Source: Diplolepis rosae
Taxonomy: Eukaryota > Arthropoda > Insecta > Hymenoptera > Diplolepididae
DNA: 64,000 nucleotides
Reading direction: 5' to 3'
NCBI GenBank assembly: GCA_030998225.1
Contig: JAPYXD010000481.1
Span: 124,001 to 188,000, forward strand
Below are positions 44,149 to 54,551 of the stretch, in pieces. Position 1 is the stretch's first letter. The number at the start of each line of letters is the position of its first letter. The notes under the pieces were generated by a model. The model searched no databases and was not told the DNA's origin. It saw nothing but the letters and a program-made list of their open reading frames with translations. The translations under genes were made by a program, and so were the position numbers.

Positions 44149-44170
44149 TTACATTTTTTCCTGGACCCTA

Positions 44171-44589
44171 AAGCCAACTAAGAACATCAACAATATTTGA
44201 ATATTAATACTAAGGGTCGATACAAGTCCTGTTCCAATACAAAAAATCTATTTTCTTCCAAATATTTAAAAAAGGAAGAGAATTCATAGACTCTTTTAGA
44301 GAAAATGATTTTTTGTATTATCGCTTATTTTGTATCACACACATTTTGGTTCAAAAATGGAATTTTTTATTTTCACTATTGTCTTTTTTTAAACCAAAAC
44401 ATGAAATATACATCTTGTTAAAAAATGTCCTACTGAGAATTTGTAGACCTCATTTAGGCAAATAATTTTCCATCTCAACGTTTTTTTTCGTATGTCACAT
44501 ATTTTGTTCAAATAATGGAATTTTTGAATTTTAATTTATTTTTTTAAATTATAATGAAAAATATACGTTTTATTAGAAACTATATCTAA
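44171..44589. other. AT-rich, no gene seen
   Basis: 44163-44224 is the outer repeat shared with 37809-37870. The rest is AT-rich without features. Confidence 0.5.
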
Positions 44590-44605
44590 AAATATTTGTA
44601 TATAT

Positions 44606-44740
44606 TTCAAATTAATTAGTTGAGTTTGAAATTTTTGCCACTGCCTACATTATCGGAGGAGCAATCGAAAGACCTGGGCTCGAATCCCAGCGCAGTCGAA
44701 AGCGTCATTTTTTCCACAGAAAGATTTTCAAATTCTTTAA
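44606..44740. mobile_element. short inverted SINE copy with TSD
   Basis: Begins in minus orientation (TTCAAATTAATTAGTTGAG... to GATAATGTAGG inverse) and switches at GAGGAG/CAATCG to + orientation (GACCTGGGCTCGAATCCC, ending CAAATTCTTTAAATATT). Both flanks carry AATATTTGTATATATT, a TSD of about 16 bp. Its two termini are the same as those of the 2.6-kb cluster. Confidence 0.85.
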
Positions 44741-44753
44741 ATATTTGTATATA

Positions 44754-44918
44754 TTATTGAAACGAACAATTTTCCATTGTTACGTTTTGTTCGTATTTCA
44801 CATATTTTAGTTAAAAAATTGAATTTCGGATTTTCAATGGTATTTTGTTTTTAATTAAAAAGAAAAGTATACATCTTATGAAAAAATGTTGCAGTTCAAA
44901 CTTGTAGATCTTTACATC
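44754..44918. other. AT-rich spacer
   Basis: Nothing recognised. Confidence 0.4.
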
Positions 44919-45540
44919 ATATAGGTTTGGTTTCGTCGGTCTTGCGGTCAATAAAACAACATTCTATAAAAAACTCCTTCATTATATTTGATCAAAAATT
45001 CTCCTATGTTTCAACCTCACTGCTGGTCTTTTTCAAGGAATATATATGTCACTAAAAATTGAACAAATCAATTTACCATCAAATTTCTTTTTCCAAAGAG
45101 AACTATTTTATGTTGTGTTGATATAATAAATCAGTTCTTACGCATAAATTACAAAAAAAACGAAAGCACACATGAAGATTCAGTCTTATTCTTGAAAATG
45201 TTATTAAAATTAAAACCTCAAAGATTGAGGGCTTCAATAATTTAAAATTACATTATAATACGGTGTGTACAATCCGATGAAGCAATGCAAACTGTAGGAT
45301 AGAGAGACGAAGATACGATAAATTGAATTAAATTCACCAATGAAAAGTGTGCTAAAGCTTGAGAACACAAACTTGAAAATCATATGTTAAATAATGCCAT
45401 GGCAAATTCGATTAATATTCATAATTTCAGCCTTACAATTTATTGAAATATTAATATTTTTATTGATATGAATTGATTCAATAATTTTTCTTAAATATTG
45501 TTTTATTGACCTTAAGACCGACGAAACCAAACCTATATGA
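44919..45540. mobile_element. terminal-inverted-repeat element carrying family-3 motif
   Basis: The ends ATATAGGTTTGGTTTCGTCG GTCTT and the inverse (about 40 bases, with small differences) bracket a body matching 4775-5195. The motif at 44998-45042 (minus) repeats the possible hammerhead-like layout at 5139-5182. No transposase. Confidence 0.7.
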
Positions 45541-45639
45541 TATAATAATATAACGGTCGAAGAAATGGTCATCAGTTCTTTATAAATGAAAAAAAAAAAC
45601 AAACAAAAATTCTAGTCTGTTGTTTACAAATTTCTAAGT

Positions 45640-46045
45640 TTTTCGTTCATTTTATCCGGTTTTCTATATACAGTGAATTCTACATATTTTTTCCAATTCG
45701 TGTTGTTGCTTACTGGACTCCTTCATTTTGAATTGCAAGCAATGAGATAAGTTTTTGAGTTTCATTATTATCCTTATTTTAACTATCTTCTACATTTTTA
45801 TCTTTTACGAAAATTTTAAATTAATCTTTGAATTTATGGCACTGAAGTGGGCCCCCATATGTGGCCGAAACGTTTGCCTTCTCTCTTTTTTTGCGTTTTT
45901 AATCGTAAGTAGCATTAATAATATTAATAGAAGGAAATAAAAAGAGGCTGACCCAAAGCCAAAAAAATGAGAAATTAACAAAAATTCTGTGAATTTTGGG
46001 TCAATATAATAGCAGACATGTCATCAAACATGTCACTTTACAGTT
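45640..46045 (+). repeat. family-1 foldback end, isolated copy
   Basis: Blocks B' and A' in the order seen at 42600-43105, closing with GGGTCAATATAATAGCAGAC and ACATGTCATCAAACATGTCA. Counterpart of 12499-12765. Confidence 0.75.
45838..45878 (+). ncRNA. hammerhead-like motif, family 1, decayed
   Basis: CTGAAGT replaces CTGAAGA (A9 lost); the rest (GGGCC...GGCC, GAAACGTTTGCC) is intact. Predicted inactive. Confidence 0.4.
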
Positions 46046-46440
46046 ATTACTGTTGTAGATCTTTATGTAGTAAACCATTTTTATCATAACTTTTATTCGT
46101 ATCTCGTATAATTTAACTGGAAAATGGATATATTGACTTCTTTTAAGTTTTAATATACTGTAACTTTCTTAAATTTATTTTAATTGCAAAATATTATCAG
46201 GATAATTAGTAGAGATTTACGAGAATTATCAGAAACCAGTCTTAAAATTTTTGATTTTTTCATAAAGTTTTTTTCAAAAACACAAAAAATGCTCCTATTT
46301 TGACAATTTTTGTCGGATGTAGCTTTTTAACGAACTCATCTTTACTTTTTCAGCTGCGAAAATGTATGCCAAAGCTCAATTCAATCCGACAATTTTTTTC
46401 TATCCAGAGTTATTGAGTATATGACCTATTACTACTGCAG
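46046..46440. other. AT-rich, no gene seen
   Basis: No supported feature. Confidence 0.45.
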
Positions 46441-46443
46441 ACG

Positions 46444-46467
46444 GACAGACAGACAGACAGACAGACA
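46444..46467. repeat. (GACA)6 microsatellite
   Basis: Six GACA units followed by CTTTCGTAAAAACCG and GATCTCAAAACGT. GACAGACA plus this tail is a common context of dispersed repeats in insects (my recollection). Confidence 0.85.
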
Positions 46468-46959
46468 CTTTCGTAAAAACCGTTTTTTCTGACTCAGGGG
46501 ATCTCAAAACGTAAATATTTGACGAAAATTCCGAAAATTATTTTTCACATAAAACCAAAACCTTAATTCTCATATGATGAGAATCTAAAAGACATCAAAT
46601 TTAGATCTTTCTTAATAATATTAATAACTCTAAAATTAATTAACATTGTCAAAAGTCTATAGTCTCATTTCAAAGGTAAGTTTTCATAGTATTTTTCTAA
46701 CTAATTAAGATGTTTTTGGAATTTTTCTGCTAGATTCTGCTCTACAATCAAACATGGTAATGAAAAATCATCAAATTTCAAATGATGATTGTACCACATT
46801 CATTTGAAGAATTCAAAAAATCCAAACTATCAATATTTTGATAAAAATTTCTAAATTTATTAAAATATGATATACATCGATTTTTAAAAACTTTTTGAAG
46901 AAGCTACATATTTTAAAAATTGCATGACTTTTTTTAATTCTGTTCAACCTCAAGATAGA

Positions 46960-47230
46960 ATCCAGGAAAGTATTTCTAAAAATAAACTCCAGGTCAATGT
47001 TTAATTTCCGATGGTAGTTTATATATATATATACGAATTGTCATGTAATAGATGTTAAATTCCAAAAAATTTTATTCAATGTATTTTATTTTTTAGTAAA
47101 GGTTTGTCGACTCAGCTTCATATCAAGAAAAGTTTGAGGTGTAAATTCACATATAATTTATGTATTTTCTTACATCAGCAAACACTTCATTTACATTCAT
47201 CTATTGAAATTGCCATATGTCTTAGGTAAA
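46960..47230 (-). repeat. dispersed repeat, inverted relative of 25.06-25.33 kb and 33.3-33.45 kb
   Basis: Contains the inverse of GGAAATTAC-ACCAT, a (TA)n stretch and TTACTAAAAAATAAAATACATTG. The segment TCAGCAAACACTTCATTTAC occurs both here (47176) and at about 47870, bracketing the next foldback. Confidence 0.65.
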
Positions 47231-47235
47231 AAATA

Positions 47236-47825
47236 ATAATTTTGCTTCCAAAAATAGAAAACTTATTATTGAAGAGATCATTTCAAAGAAAAAAGAATTA
47301 GTTCCAAGAAAAATATTTGAAGCATAAGAAAAAATAAATTTCACAAATTTTGTTTTTACCCCGACTTTTTTTCTTTTCGCTTCAAACCAAATTTGAAAAA
47401 AATGATGTGATTCAAATAAATCAAGAATCGTTTATTCAGGAAAAAAACCTAATACAACCTAGCCGTTTCCATATTTCTAAAATGAATAAGTTTTTACCAA
47501 ATTCAGTCATTTTTTACAAGAATTTTGTTTTGGAAAATTTATTTTTAACGGTTTCAGCCATTGAAGAATTTATTATAATTTCCAAAAGATGGAAACGGTT
47601 AAGTTGTAGAAAGCCTTTTTCTTAAAAAAATTATACGTGACTTCACAGAATCACATCATTTTCTAAAATTTGGTATGAAGCGATAAGAAAACAAGTCCGG
47701 GTAAAAATAAAATTTGTTAAATGCATTATTTTTTATGTTTTAATTCTTTTTTTTGGAAACTAATCTCTTTTCTTCCAAATGATCTCTTCAATAAAAATAT
47801 TGCTATTCTTGAAAAAAAATTTATG
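47236..47825. mobile_element. foldback element, family P1, copy 2
   Basis: Left arm 47236-47490, right arm 47580-47825 (TTGAAGAGATCATTT against AAATGATCTCTTCAA). The central GGAAACGGTTAAGTTGTAGA relates it to 14932-15607. The 91-codon frame at 47350-47625 crosses the arm and loop and is not credible as a protein. Confidence 0.7.
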
Positions 47826-48214
47826 TATTTTTGCCTGAAGTCTAATTTTTGTGGATGAACTACCTTAAATCAGCAAACACTTCATTTACATTTATTTATC
47901 GAAATTTTCATACAAAAGATGTTACCTATTATAAAAATGTTCAAACCCTTCATTTTTAAAACTTGTATTTTTTCTTGAATGATATCTTATTATAAAATAT
48001 TCTCTACATAATTTAAAAAAAAATGCTGAAATCTATATTTTGTTTCGAATCTTTGAGCATTTATTGACTTTAAATTTCATTAGAAAATTATTTTTGAAGT
48101 ATTTAAATCATCTTAAAATTTCACAAAATCTTTTAGATACTTAATTCAGATCAATATTTTTCAAAGTATATAGAAAAAAAAGTGTAATTTTTTAAATGTT
48201 ATATTCCGTAATTT
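47826..48214. other. AT-rich, no gene seen
   Basis: Only the second copy of TCAGCAAACACTTCATTTAC near 47870 is notable. Confidence 0.45.
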
Positions 48215-48310
48215 TGAATTCTGCGTCTATTTCGCGCCTCCTTTGCATGAAGTCGAGAAAAATACAATCTCTGATTTTAACTCGACAACCGACAGCGTGA
48301 AATCTGAGCG
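48215..48310 (-). repeat. dispersed repeat family Q, fragment 3
   Basis: Inverse of the GGTTATCGAGTCGGAATTGA to CATGCAAAAGAGGCGCG part of copy 2. Confidence 0.6.
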
Positions 48311-48487
48311 AGTTAGTGGGGATACACTGACATGACGCGCTTCATTGTGTGTGCTCCCACATATCATTGTAGCAGTGCGGACCTTTAATTTTAGTTCGAA
48401 AAAGATCCGAAAAAGCTTTACGCAATTGGGGGCGCTGCAAAAGTGATAAACAGTAGCTCTGTTTTACCCAGTCCCCGGAATCTCTGG

Positions 48488-48555
48488 AGTTGAAAATGTC
48501 ACAGATGTTAACCGTTGGCCACCGTGGCGCTGGCTGTTCATGAGGCCGACCTTAT
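48488..48555 (-). repeat. short repeat related to 52037-52098
   Basis: Inverse of GGCCTCATGAACAGCCAGCGCC...GTGACATTTTC, matching 52040-52095 with several differences. Unknown family. Confidence 0.5.
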
Positions 48556-48862
48556 ACAGATTAGCATTATAGAACATTGAAATTTAACGTTTTTTGTGAA
48601 AAATTGGTGTCTGAAGTGTTTTTGTGTGCTTTTTAGGTAAATTGGAATGGTTTTAACAGTCGGTGATATAAAAATTTGAGTGAAAAAGCGGAAATTTGTT
48701 GCTGTAGGTTGCAAAACAGGCTACACGTAATGCTCTGAAAAAGTGCATTGTTTTGTGGTTTATTTATCATGAGCGCCTTTAACTGATTAAAATTTAATCT
48801 ATACTAAATTTAAAATGCTTTGAATAAAAAAATCAACAAAGCTGACTGACTGAACTTAAGGT
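48556..48862. other. AT-rich, no gene seen
   Basis: No supported feature. Confidence 0.4.
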
Positions 48863-48870
48863 ATTATAGA

Positions 48871-49754
48871 TAGGGATGGGCGATCTTCAAAAAAAAAGAA
48901 TTGATTCTGAAATTATTGATTCAATTTGATCGATTAATCGGTTAAAAAGATCGATTTTTGAATCGATCATCAAAAATCGATACCTTTTTCTGAAAATGAT
49001 AAATTTCTGTAAAATAACCTTTTTTTAAAATATTTTATAACAATTAGAGATATAATTGTTACTTGCATATTTTGTGAATTTAAATTATTAAAATAAAAAA
49101 GTGTTTATATCAATAAGAAAGGAAATTAGGCTTAAAAAACACACTATATTTGCGAATCAGGAACGTTTTTTATTTTTTTAAATTGCACAATTTCTAAAGC
49201 AATGCGTATTATTAGTGATAAAGTTTCTGACATAAATATGAAGTATTACTATAAAGTTTATAATATTAATATACTTTGAACATTGCATATCACTTAAAGT
49301 ATTATTTATGATAAAATTTCTGGCATAAATATGAAGTATTACTATAAAGTTTATAATATTAATATACTTTGAACTTTGCATATCACTTAGAGTATTATTT
49401 ATGATAAAATTTCTGGCATAAATATGAAGTATTACTATAAAATGTATCATATTAATATACTTTGAACTTTGCATATCACTTAAAGTATTATTTATGATAA
49501 AATTTCTGGCATAAATATGATGTATTATTATAAAGTTTATAATATTAATATACTTTGTATATCACATTAAGGATATTCTCGTGGTCGACCCCTTGATCTC
49601 ACTTTTAAACTAAAAAACAGTTCATAGAAATAGGAAACAGGAAAAAAAGAAAGGAGAATCGTTCGTAAAGACCGAAAAAAAATATCAATCCAACCGATTA
49701 ATTGAGTAAAAAAGATCGATCTCCGTAGAATCGAATCGAGATCGCCCATCCCTA
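48871..49754. mobile_element. hAT-type non-autonomous element with internal 93-bp array
   Basis: 884 bp, ends TAGGGATGGGCGATC and GATCGCCCATCCCTA, flanked by the perfect 8-bp duplication ATTATAGA (48863-48870, 49755-49762). The inner ends are rich in GATCGATT. No transposase. The TAGGGATGGGC end is typical of hAT MITEs (family knowledge). Confidence 0.9.
49219..49566. repeat. 93-bp tandem repeat, about 3.7 units
   Basis: Units start at 49219, 49312, 49405 and 49498 (TAAARTTTCTGRCATAAATA). The period is exactly 93, a multiple of three, which explains a repetitive 98-codon minus-strand frame; no protein is inferred. Confidence 0.95.
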
Positions 49755-49762
49755 ATTATAGA

Positions 49763-50530
49763 TAAAATACACATAATAAATTATGTGCATATGAGATCTA
49801 AATATCCATTATATTATTATGAAATATAGTATATTATGTTGATTATTATTTATTACAAACATCTTTGTTCTTAGTGTTTTCAAATACTTATAAAGGAATT
49901 TTATAAATTCTTTATATATGTTACTGTCACGTCCACCCTTTCTAACACCAGCTGTTTTTTTTATCCTTTGATTTTCTTTGAGTTTAAAAACGTTTGCCGC
50001 GCGCCGTACACATGGCCCCACTTTGGCGCCATATCAGTCCCTCTTAAGGCAATAGCTTTCTTCCGCGACAGACGGCATATAGAATATTTACAAATTCAGA
50101 AGAATTGAAGAACTTAATGGAAAAAAGTAATAAAAATGAAAGAAGAACAGATTTCCAGATTTCTTCAACCCTTCTAATATCAACTTTCCCAGGACCAATT
50201 GTCGTACAGCACTTTAACTAGATTAAGCAGATGTTTCTCGCGTGGGAAAGTTATTTTTTAAAAAGAAGAAAGATTACTCTCGAAGACCTAATTAAATATT
50301 ATATTATAAAATTATTCCATTTAATTTTTAATGCCCGTAAACCTTCTTAACTGATCATCTTATGCGCAAAGCCTAAGTTTATATACTATAACCTCCTCTT
50401 ATTAATACTTATTTCTTTTAATATAAACATTTAAACTAAAGGATGTTGCTATACACACGAAAATTATTGTAAAATTTGATTTAACTTCTTATACAAAATA
50501 TTTAGAGTTTATCTTCAAACAATTAGCCAA
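49763..50530. other. AT-rich, no gene seen
   Basis: The short frame at 49809-50021 (minus) has no motif. Confidence 0.45.
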
Positions 50531-51178
50531 TGTAAGTCTAAGTAACAAAATGATATGTATTAGAAATTATTTTTAAAAAACAGGAATCAGAAGCCTCGGT
50601 TGGAGATCGGAAAGGTACTTGAAGAGCCATCTTTTGAGGGGAGCCAAAAACTACTTAAAGATGAGACACTCCCCCGCACTTAAGCACTTATGGGACTTAC
50701 CAACCACATGAGTACGTGGACGGCTAATTTCCATAAGGAGTTTCTTAAAAAACCAAATGAGAGACTCAGAAATTTTTTAAACCAATCTCAATAGAAATTC
50801 ACCACCCTCAAGGGGCTGGGAAATGGAAAAGTAGGGAGATTAGGGCGTGGATTAGTTTTTTAAAAGAACCAAAAAATCTCTCGGTTAAGCAGTAACTCGC
50901 TGACTTTCAGTCAGTCAGTTTTTTAAAAAATAAATACTAAAGCCTTTCTCTTTTTTCGAATTTTCGGTAGTTCGGTTGCTCGGTTGATCTAATAAAATAA
51001 AAATTTCAAGTTTCAAGCAGTTTTTATTCCGCGCAGTTAATTTTTATTCTCACAAACTTTTGGTTCGACCAGTCCCGGTTCTACAAGTGGCAGTCCTTAC
51101 TTCGATCCATCTTCAATTGAGGCTTCTGAGGGTCTCTTTTCATCAACGATTGTATTTCTTCAAATAAACAAAAGTAAG
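50531..51178 (+). other. possible LTR end and leader of a decayed retroelement
   Basis: Features in LTR order: AATAAAATAAAA (about 50990), a U5-like stretch ending GGTTCTACA (51089), two bases, then TGGCAGTCCTTAC in PBS position, and GTAAGTG, a splice-donor-like sequence, at about 51174. No second LTR and no gag follow. Confidence 0.25.
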
Positions 51179-52903
51179 TGTTAATTTTTGTTGCTGTCTA
51201 CCTTTTCCTTCTTTCGTTTTCTTAAAATTACATCTAGTCTGTTTTTTTTATTATCGAACGGTAGTTTTTTTTTTCCTCCAAGGAGAGTCCATAGTCCTGT
51301 ACGAGGACCGGATTGCTCCTTTCCTTCCTAAAAACCTTCCTGGTTTTTCTTTTAAGCTCCAGCTTGGTTGGAGTACTAGGAAAACCATTCCTTACAATTC
51401 ACAAATAATTTCCCCTAGGTTAAGGAGCTTTTTCTAAAGGGTCCCAAGCTATTGAGCGAAAGCTCAGGCTTAAAATATTTAATTTAAATATTTGTGTGAT
51501 GTCCCTAGGACGTCACATTACTTTTTCAAATGTGCGTTCATTCCTTATGTGAAAGTTTTGTTCATAAAAATGTAATTTTTTCAATTACTGAGAGGTTTTA
51601 AAATATAAAATACAAAATGTCCTATAATAAAATCTAATTTTGCTAACAAAATCAAGATGATATAATTAATACCCGTATTATAATTCAATTTGATGGAATT
51701 GCAATAGCTAATTTTTCTATTATAATATGTAAGACTGATATAATATCAATAATATTGATAATATAAATAAATATTGTATTTTTATTTAATAATCACAATG
51801 TAAATATTAATGTTAAAACAAAGATAACAGAACTTTGATTTCAATTTCCAGCCAGAATTACAAAGACAATTTTCGCCCAAATTTCAAGCATATTACCCTT
51901 TATATCAGTAAAAATTGCTTTAAATAATATTTAAAACTTTCTAGTTTAATGTGTTGTAAAAAAAAATATGATCAAGTAGTTTTTATCCCCAAAAATTTAA
52001 TTTTTATGCATTTTTCCCATGCATTAAAATGAATTCAGGCCTCATGAACAATCAGCGCCCCTAGCGGCCACGGTCAATTCTTGTGACATTTTCGTTTCGC
52101 GGATTACGTGCATTCTGTCTAAGATGCAGGGGGCTGCTATATGCTGACCATTGCATCTTGGTCTTATCTTCCCCAAGAAGGGAATCGGATACGATCATTA
52201 TTATATTTCATTGATATTTGCATACTTTCAATTTTCTCAATTTTTTGATTCTTCAATTTAGGATTTTTCCGACCGAATTTTTGCCTAACTTGGCTCAAAA
52301 TTGTCCTTTTGTATTTACGTGTGGGTCGCACGAAGGGAGAAGAATTCGCGAGATTTTATTCTTTATTTAGTGAGTAAGAAAACCGAAGAAACTCACGACG
52401 TTAATTTTTCCTCGTGGACAAAGGCAAAATGGACGAATCCTCGTAACATTTCCCCGTGGTATAGAATTTTTAGAATCTAAAAACCGTAAGAAAGACTTCA
52501 ATTAATGTTTGTTAAAATTTCGCGACGTTGCGCTTTTAAATACACGTTTTAATTTGGGGAATTCCCTACTCCTGAAAATAAAACTTGATTGACTTACAGG
52601 CTTTTTTCAACATCAATTTCTTTTGTGCATTACGATTCCGTATTCCACCCTCGAAGCATTCAAACACTAGCAAGAATTTATTGAGTTTTTTGCTTACTCA
52701 AATTAAGGAAATCTTCCAAATTTGGCATCAGAGTTCTGACGTGCACAAAGAGCACTCAGGCTCACACTAACAGACGCTTTCATCATCTGCCCTGAAAGTA
52801 CGTTCAAATCCTTAATTTTTCAAAAGAAGCCCTCCCACAGTTCAAAACAAAATCGCGTAGATTTGCTCTCCTATTCTTCGGGGGTAAGGAAACACGTGTC
52901 GCT
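51179..52903. other. no supported gene
   Basis: A pyrimidine-rich part (51180-51460), AT-rich DNA, the short repeat at 52037-52098, and a mixed-composition part (52140-52900) without recognisable frames; 52585-52770 is open but featureless. Confidence 0.4.
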
Positions 52904-53100
52904 GGTAAAGTGCCCTAAGGGGCTACGGCACCAGATCCACAATTGAATTTAAAAAAACAATGAAATAAAAAATTGTTGCCTCGCAGGTAAAGTGCCCTGA
53001 GGGGCTACGGCACCATGATTGACAACTGAATTCGTTGAAAAAAAGTAATAAAAAAATTGTCGCCCGACAGGTAAAGTGCCCTGAGGGGCTACGGCACCCG
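52904..53100. repeat. three-unit hairpin repeat (period 82-84)
   Basis: The core GGTAAAGTGCCCTGAGGGGC followed by TACGGCACC occurs at 52904, 52986 and 53070 with one substitution, separated by variable A-rich spacers that each contain AATTGAATT- or ACTGAATTC-like words. GTGCC/GGCAC closes a stem-loop in each unit. Confidence 0.85.
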
Positions 53101-53334
53101 GTCGACGACTGAATTCTTATATAAAAAAAGAATTCCTAAACGGAGAGTGGTTTTCCCAATTTCTCACTGCGAGGTGAGTCAACGGGTACTTGCCACTCAA
53201 GACCTAGAGAACAAACCCGTTATAACCGCCTACAAGCAAACCCCTATAAGACGCCGATAATTAAGTTAGATAAGATGCGCAAAACAGGATAAAAACTGCA
53301 CAAAACGCGGCCAAAATCATTTAAACCTAAGCCT

Positions 53335-53921
53335 CCCTAGCGAACTGGCTGAACGGTAGCTTTACGCTGTACCGTAAAGCTATCGTAAAGCTATCTTAAA
53401 GTAGCATTATAACTCATGAATGAGGCAAAATAAACATTCAAAATGTTTTCATCCTTATTCTACGTTGAAAATAGCGTTAACTGGTAATTGAAATATGCAA
53501 CAATTTTATTTACTTACGAAAAAAATAAAGAAAAACATAATACCTGGCATTGAAGGCAGTGCAGTGGTTCACCTTTTGTGGACCTTCTCCGTTAAAGTTG
53601 ACCATTGGTTAGAGTGAAACACAACTATACTTTCATCTCACTCTAACAAATATTCAATCCTGACGGTGAAGACATGGAAAGCGATGAACCACTGCACTGC
53701 CTTGAATGACAGGTATTATGTTTTTTTGAATTTTTAGCGTAAATAAATAAAATTATTGCATATTTCAATTACCAGTTAACGTTATTTTCAACGTAGAATA
53801 AGGATAAAAACATTTTGAATGTTTATTTTGCCTCATTCATGAGTTATATTGCTACTTTACGATAGCTTTACGATAGCTTTACGGTACAGCGTAAAGCTAC
53901 CGTTCAGCCAGTTCGCTAGGG
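53335..53921. mobile_element. 587-bp palindromic MITE
   Basis: The ends CCCTAGCGAACTGGCTGAAC and complement start arms of about 250 bases. The subterminal part repeats the TAGCTTTACG word and its inverse several times. No clear TSD and no coding region. Confidence 0.85.
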
Positions 53922-54128
53922 CTGTAAATCCCTATCTGCTTGGGACGATGGGGGAAACATACATGACCAAATTCTGCAATAGTTAGGTGCGGTGATGCTA
54001 CAATGCACCACACCTAACTATGAGCTTCGATCTATGTCCAGTCAAAATCGCCGCATAGAGCGACAAGTCCTCACCTTTTGCAGATGCAGAACCGGACTGA
54101 CTTTCGAAGATCTGCAATCAAGCACATC
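53922..54128. other. possible old LTR-element remnant
   Basis: Mixed-composition DNA interrupted by the hAT MITE. The inverse of CCCCCCCCTTTAGAG near 54417-54431 looks like a polypurine tract for a minus-strand element whose LTR would occupy this stretch; no partner was found. Confidence 0.2.
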
Positions 54129-54290
54129 CAGTGATCCCAGAACGTGGGAGTTGGCGGCCCCCACCATAGATGCCTCGAGCTCATTGTGTCTTCCTCATTC
54201 AACCAACCTATGGCAGTTGAGCGAGGAAGCAGTCATGAGCTGGTGGGGTGTATGGTGGGGGCCGCCAGCTCCCACGTTCTGGGATCACTG
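54129..54290. mobile_element. 162-bp hAT-type MITE
   Basis: The ends CAGTGATCCCAGAACGTGGG and complement (about 40-bp arms with one mismatch near the end) are flanked by a perfect 8-bp duplication AGCACATC (54121-54128, 54291-54298). CAGTG...CACTG ends are typical of hAT. Confidence 0.95.
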
Positions 54291-54551
54291 AGCACATCGC
54301 CTCGGATTTCCACCTCTTGATTAATTCCCCCCTTAATTAATATGCGCGCGCCTCAATTAGCCACCGCGATCTAGTCTAACGCGATCAATAAATTATGAAA
54401 TTTATACACGATACTTCCCCCCCTTTAGAGACCGTATTAAAGCTGGAAACTGGTCTCAGAAGAAAGATAATGTTTTCGTGATTATGACGATGTCTTTCAA
54501 GTTTCGAATGGTCGCATATTATGTCCGGTGGAGGCGTTCAAAAATTGGTAT

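Larger units (their letters stand above)
43108..44170. mobile_element. foldback with family-2 hammerhead-like motifs and internal tandem units
   Basis: Inverted ends GGGTCCAGGAAAAAATGTAA and complement; mirror positions sum to 87279 at the ribozyme-like motifs (43186 with 44093). The interior consists of units of about 147-164 bases marked by CCGTCACACGTGCAATT, four in one orientation (about 43546, 43693, 43855, 44019) and two inverted on the left. A partial relative is at 10730-10956. No coding region. Confidence 0.85.

Noticed and set aside
49178..49474. Repetitive 98-codon frame on the minus strand
   Set aside because: It exists because the tandem period of 93 is a multiple of three.
52904..53100. 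CRISPR-like array
   Set aside because: Only three units, spacers are similar to each other and A-rich, and the surroundings are eukaryotic transposons.
53992..54291. 99-codon frame as a gene
   Set aside because: Its second half is the hAT MITE, and the first half has no motif.
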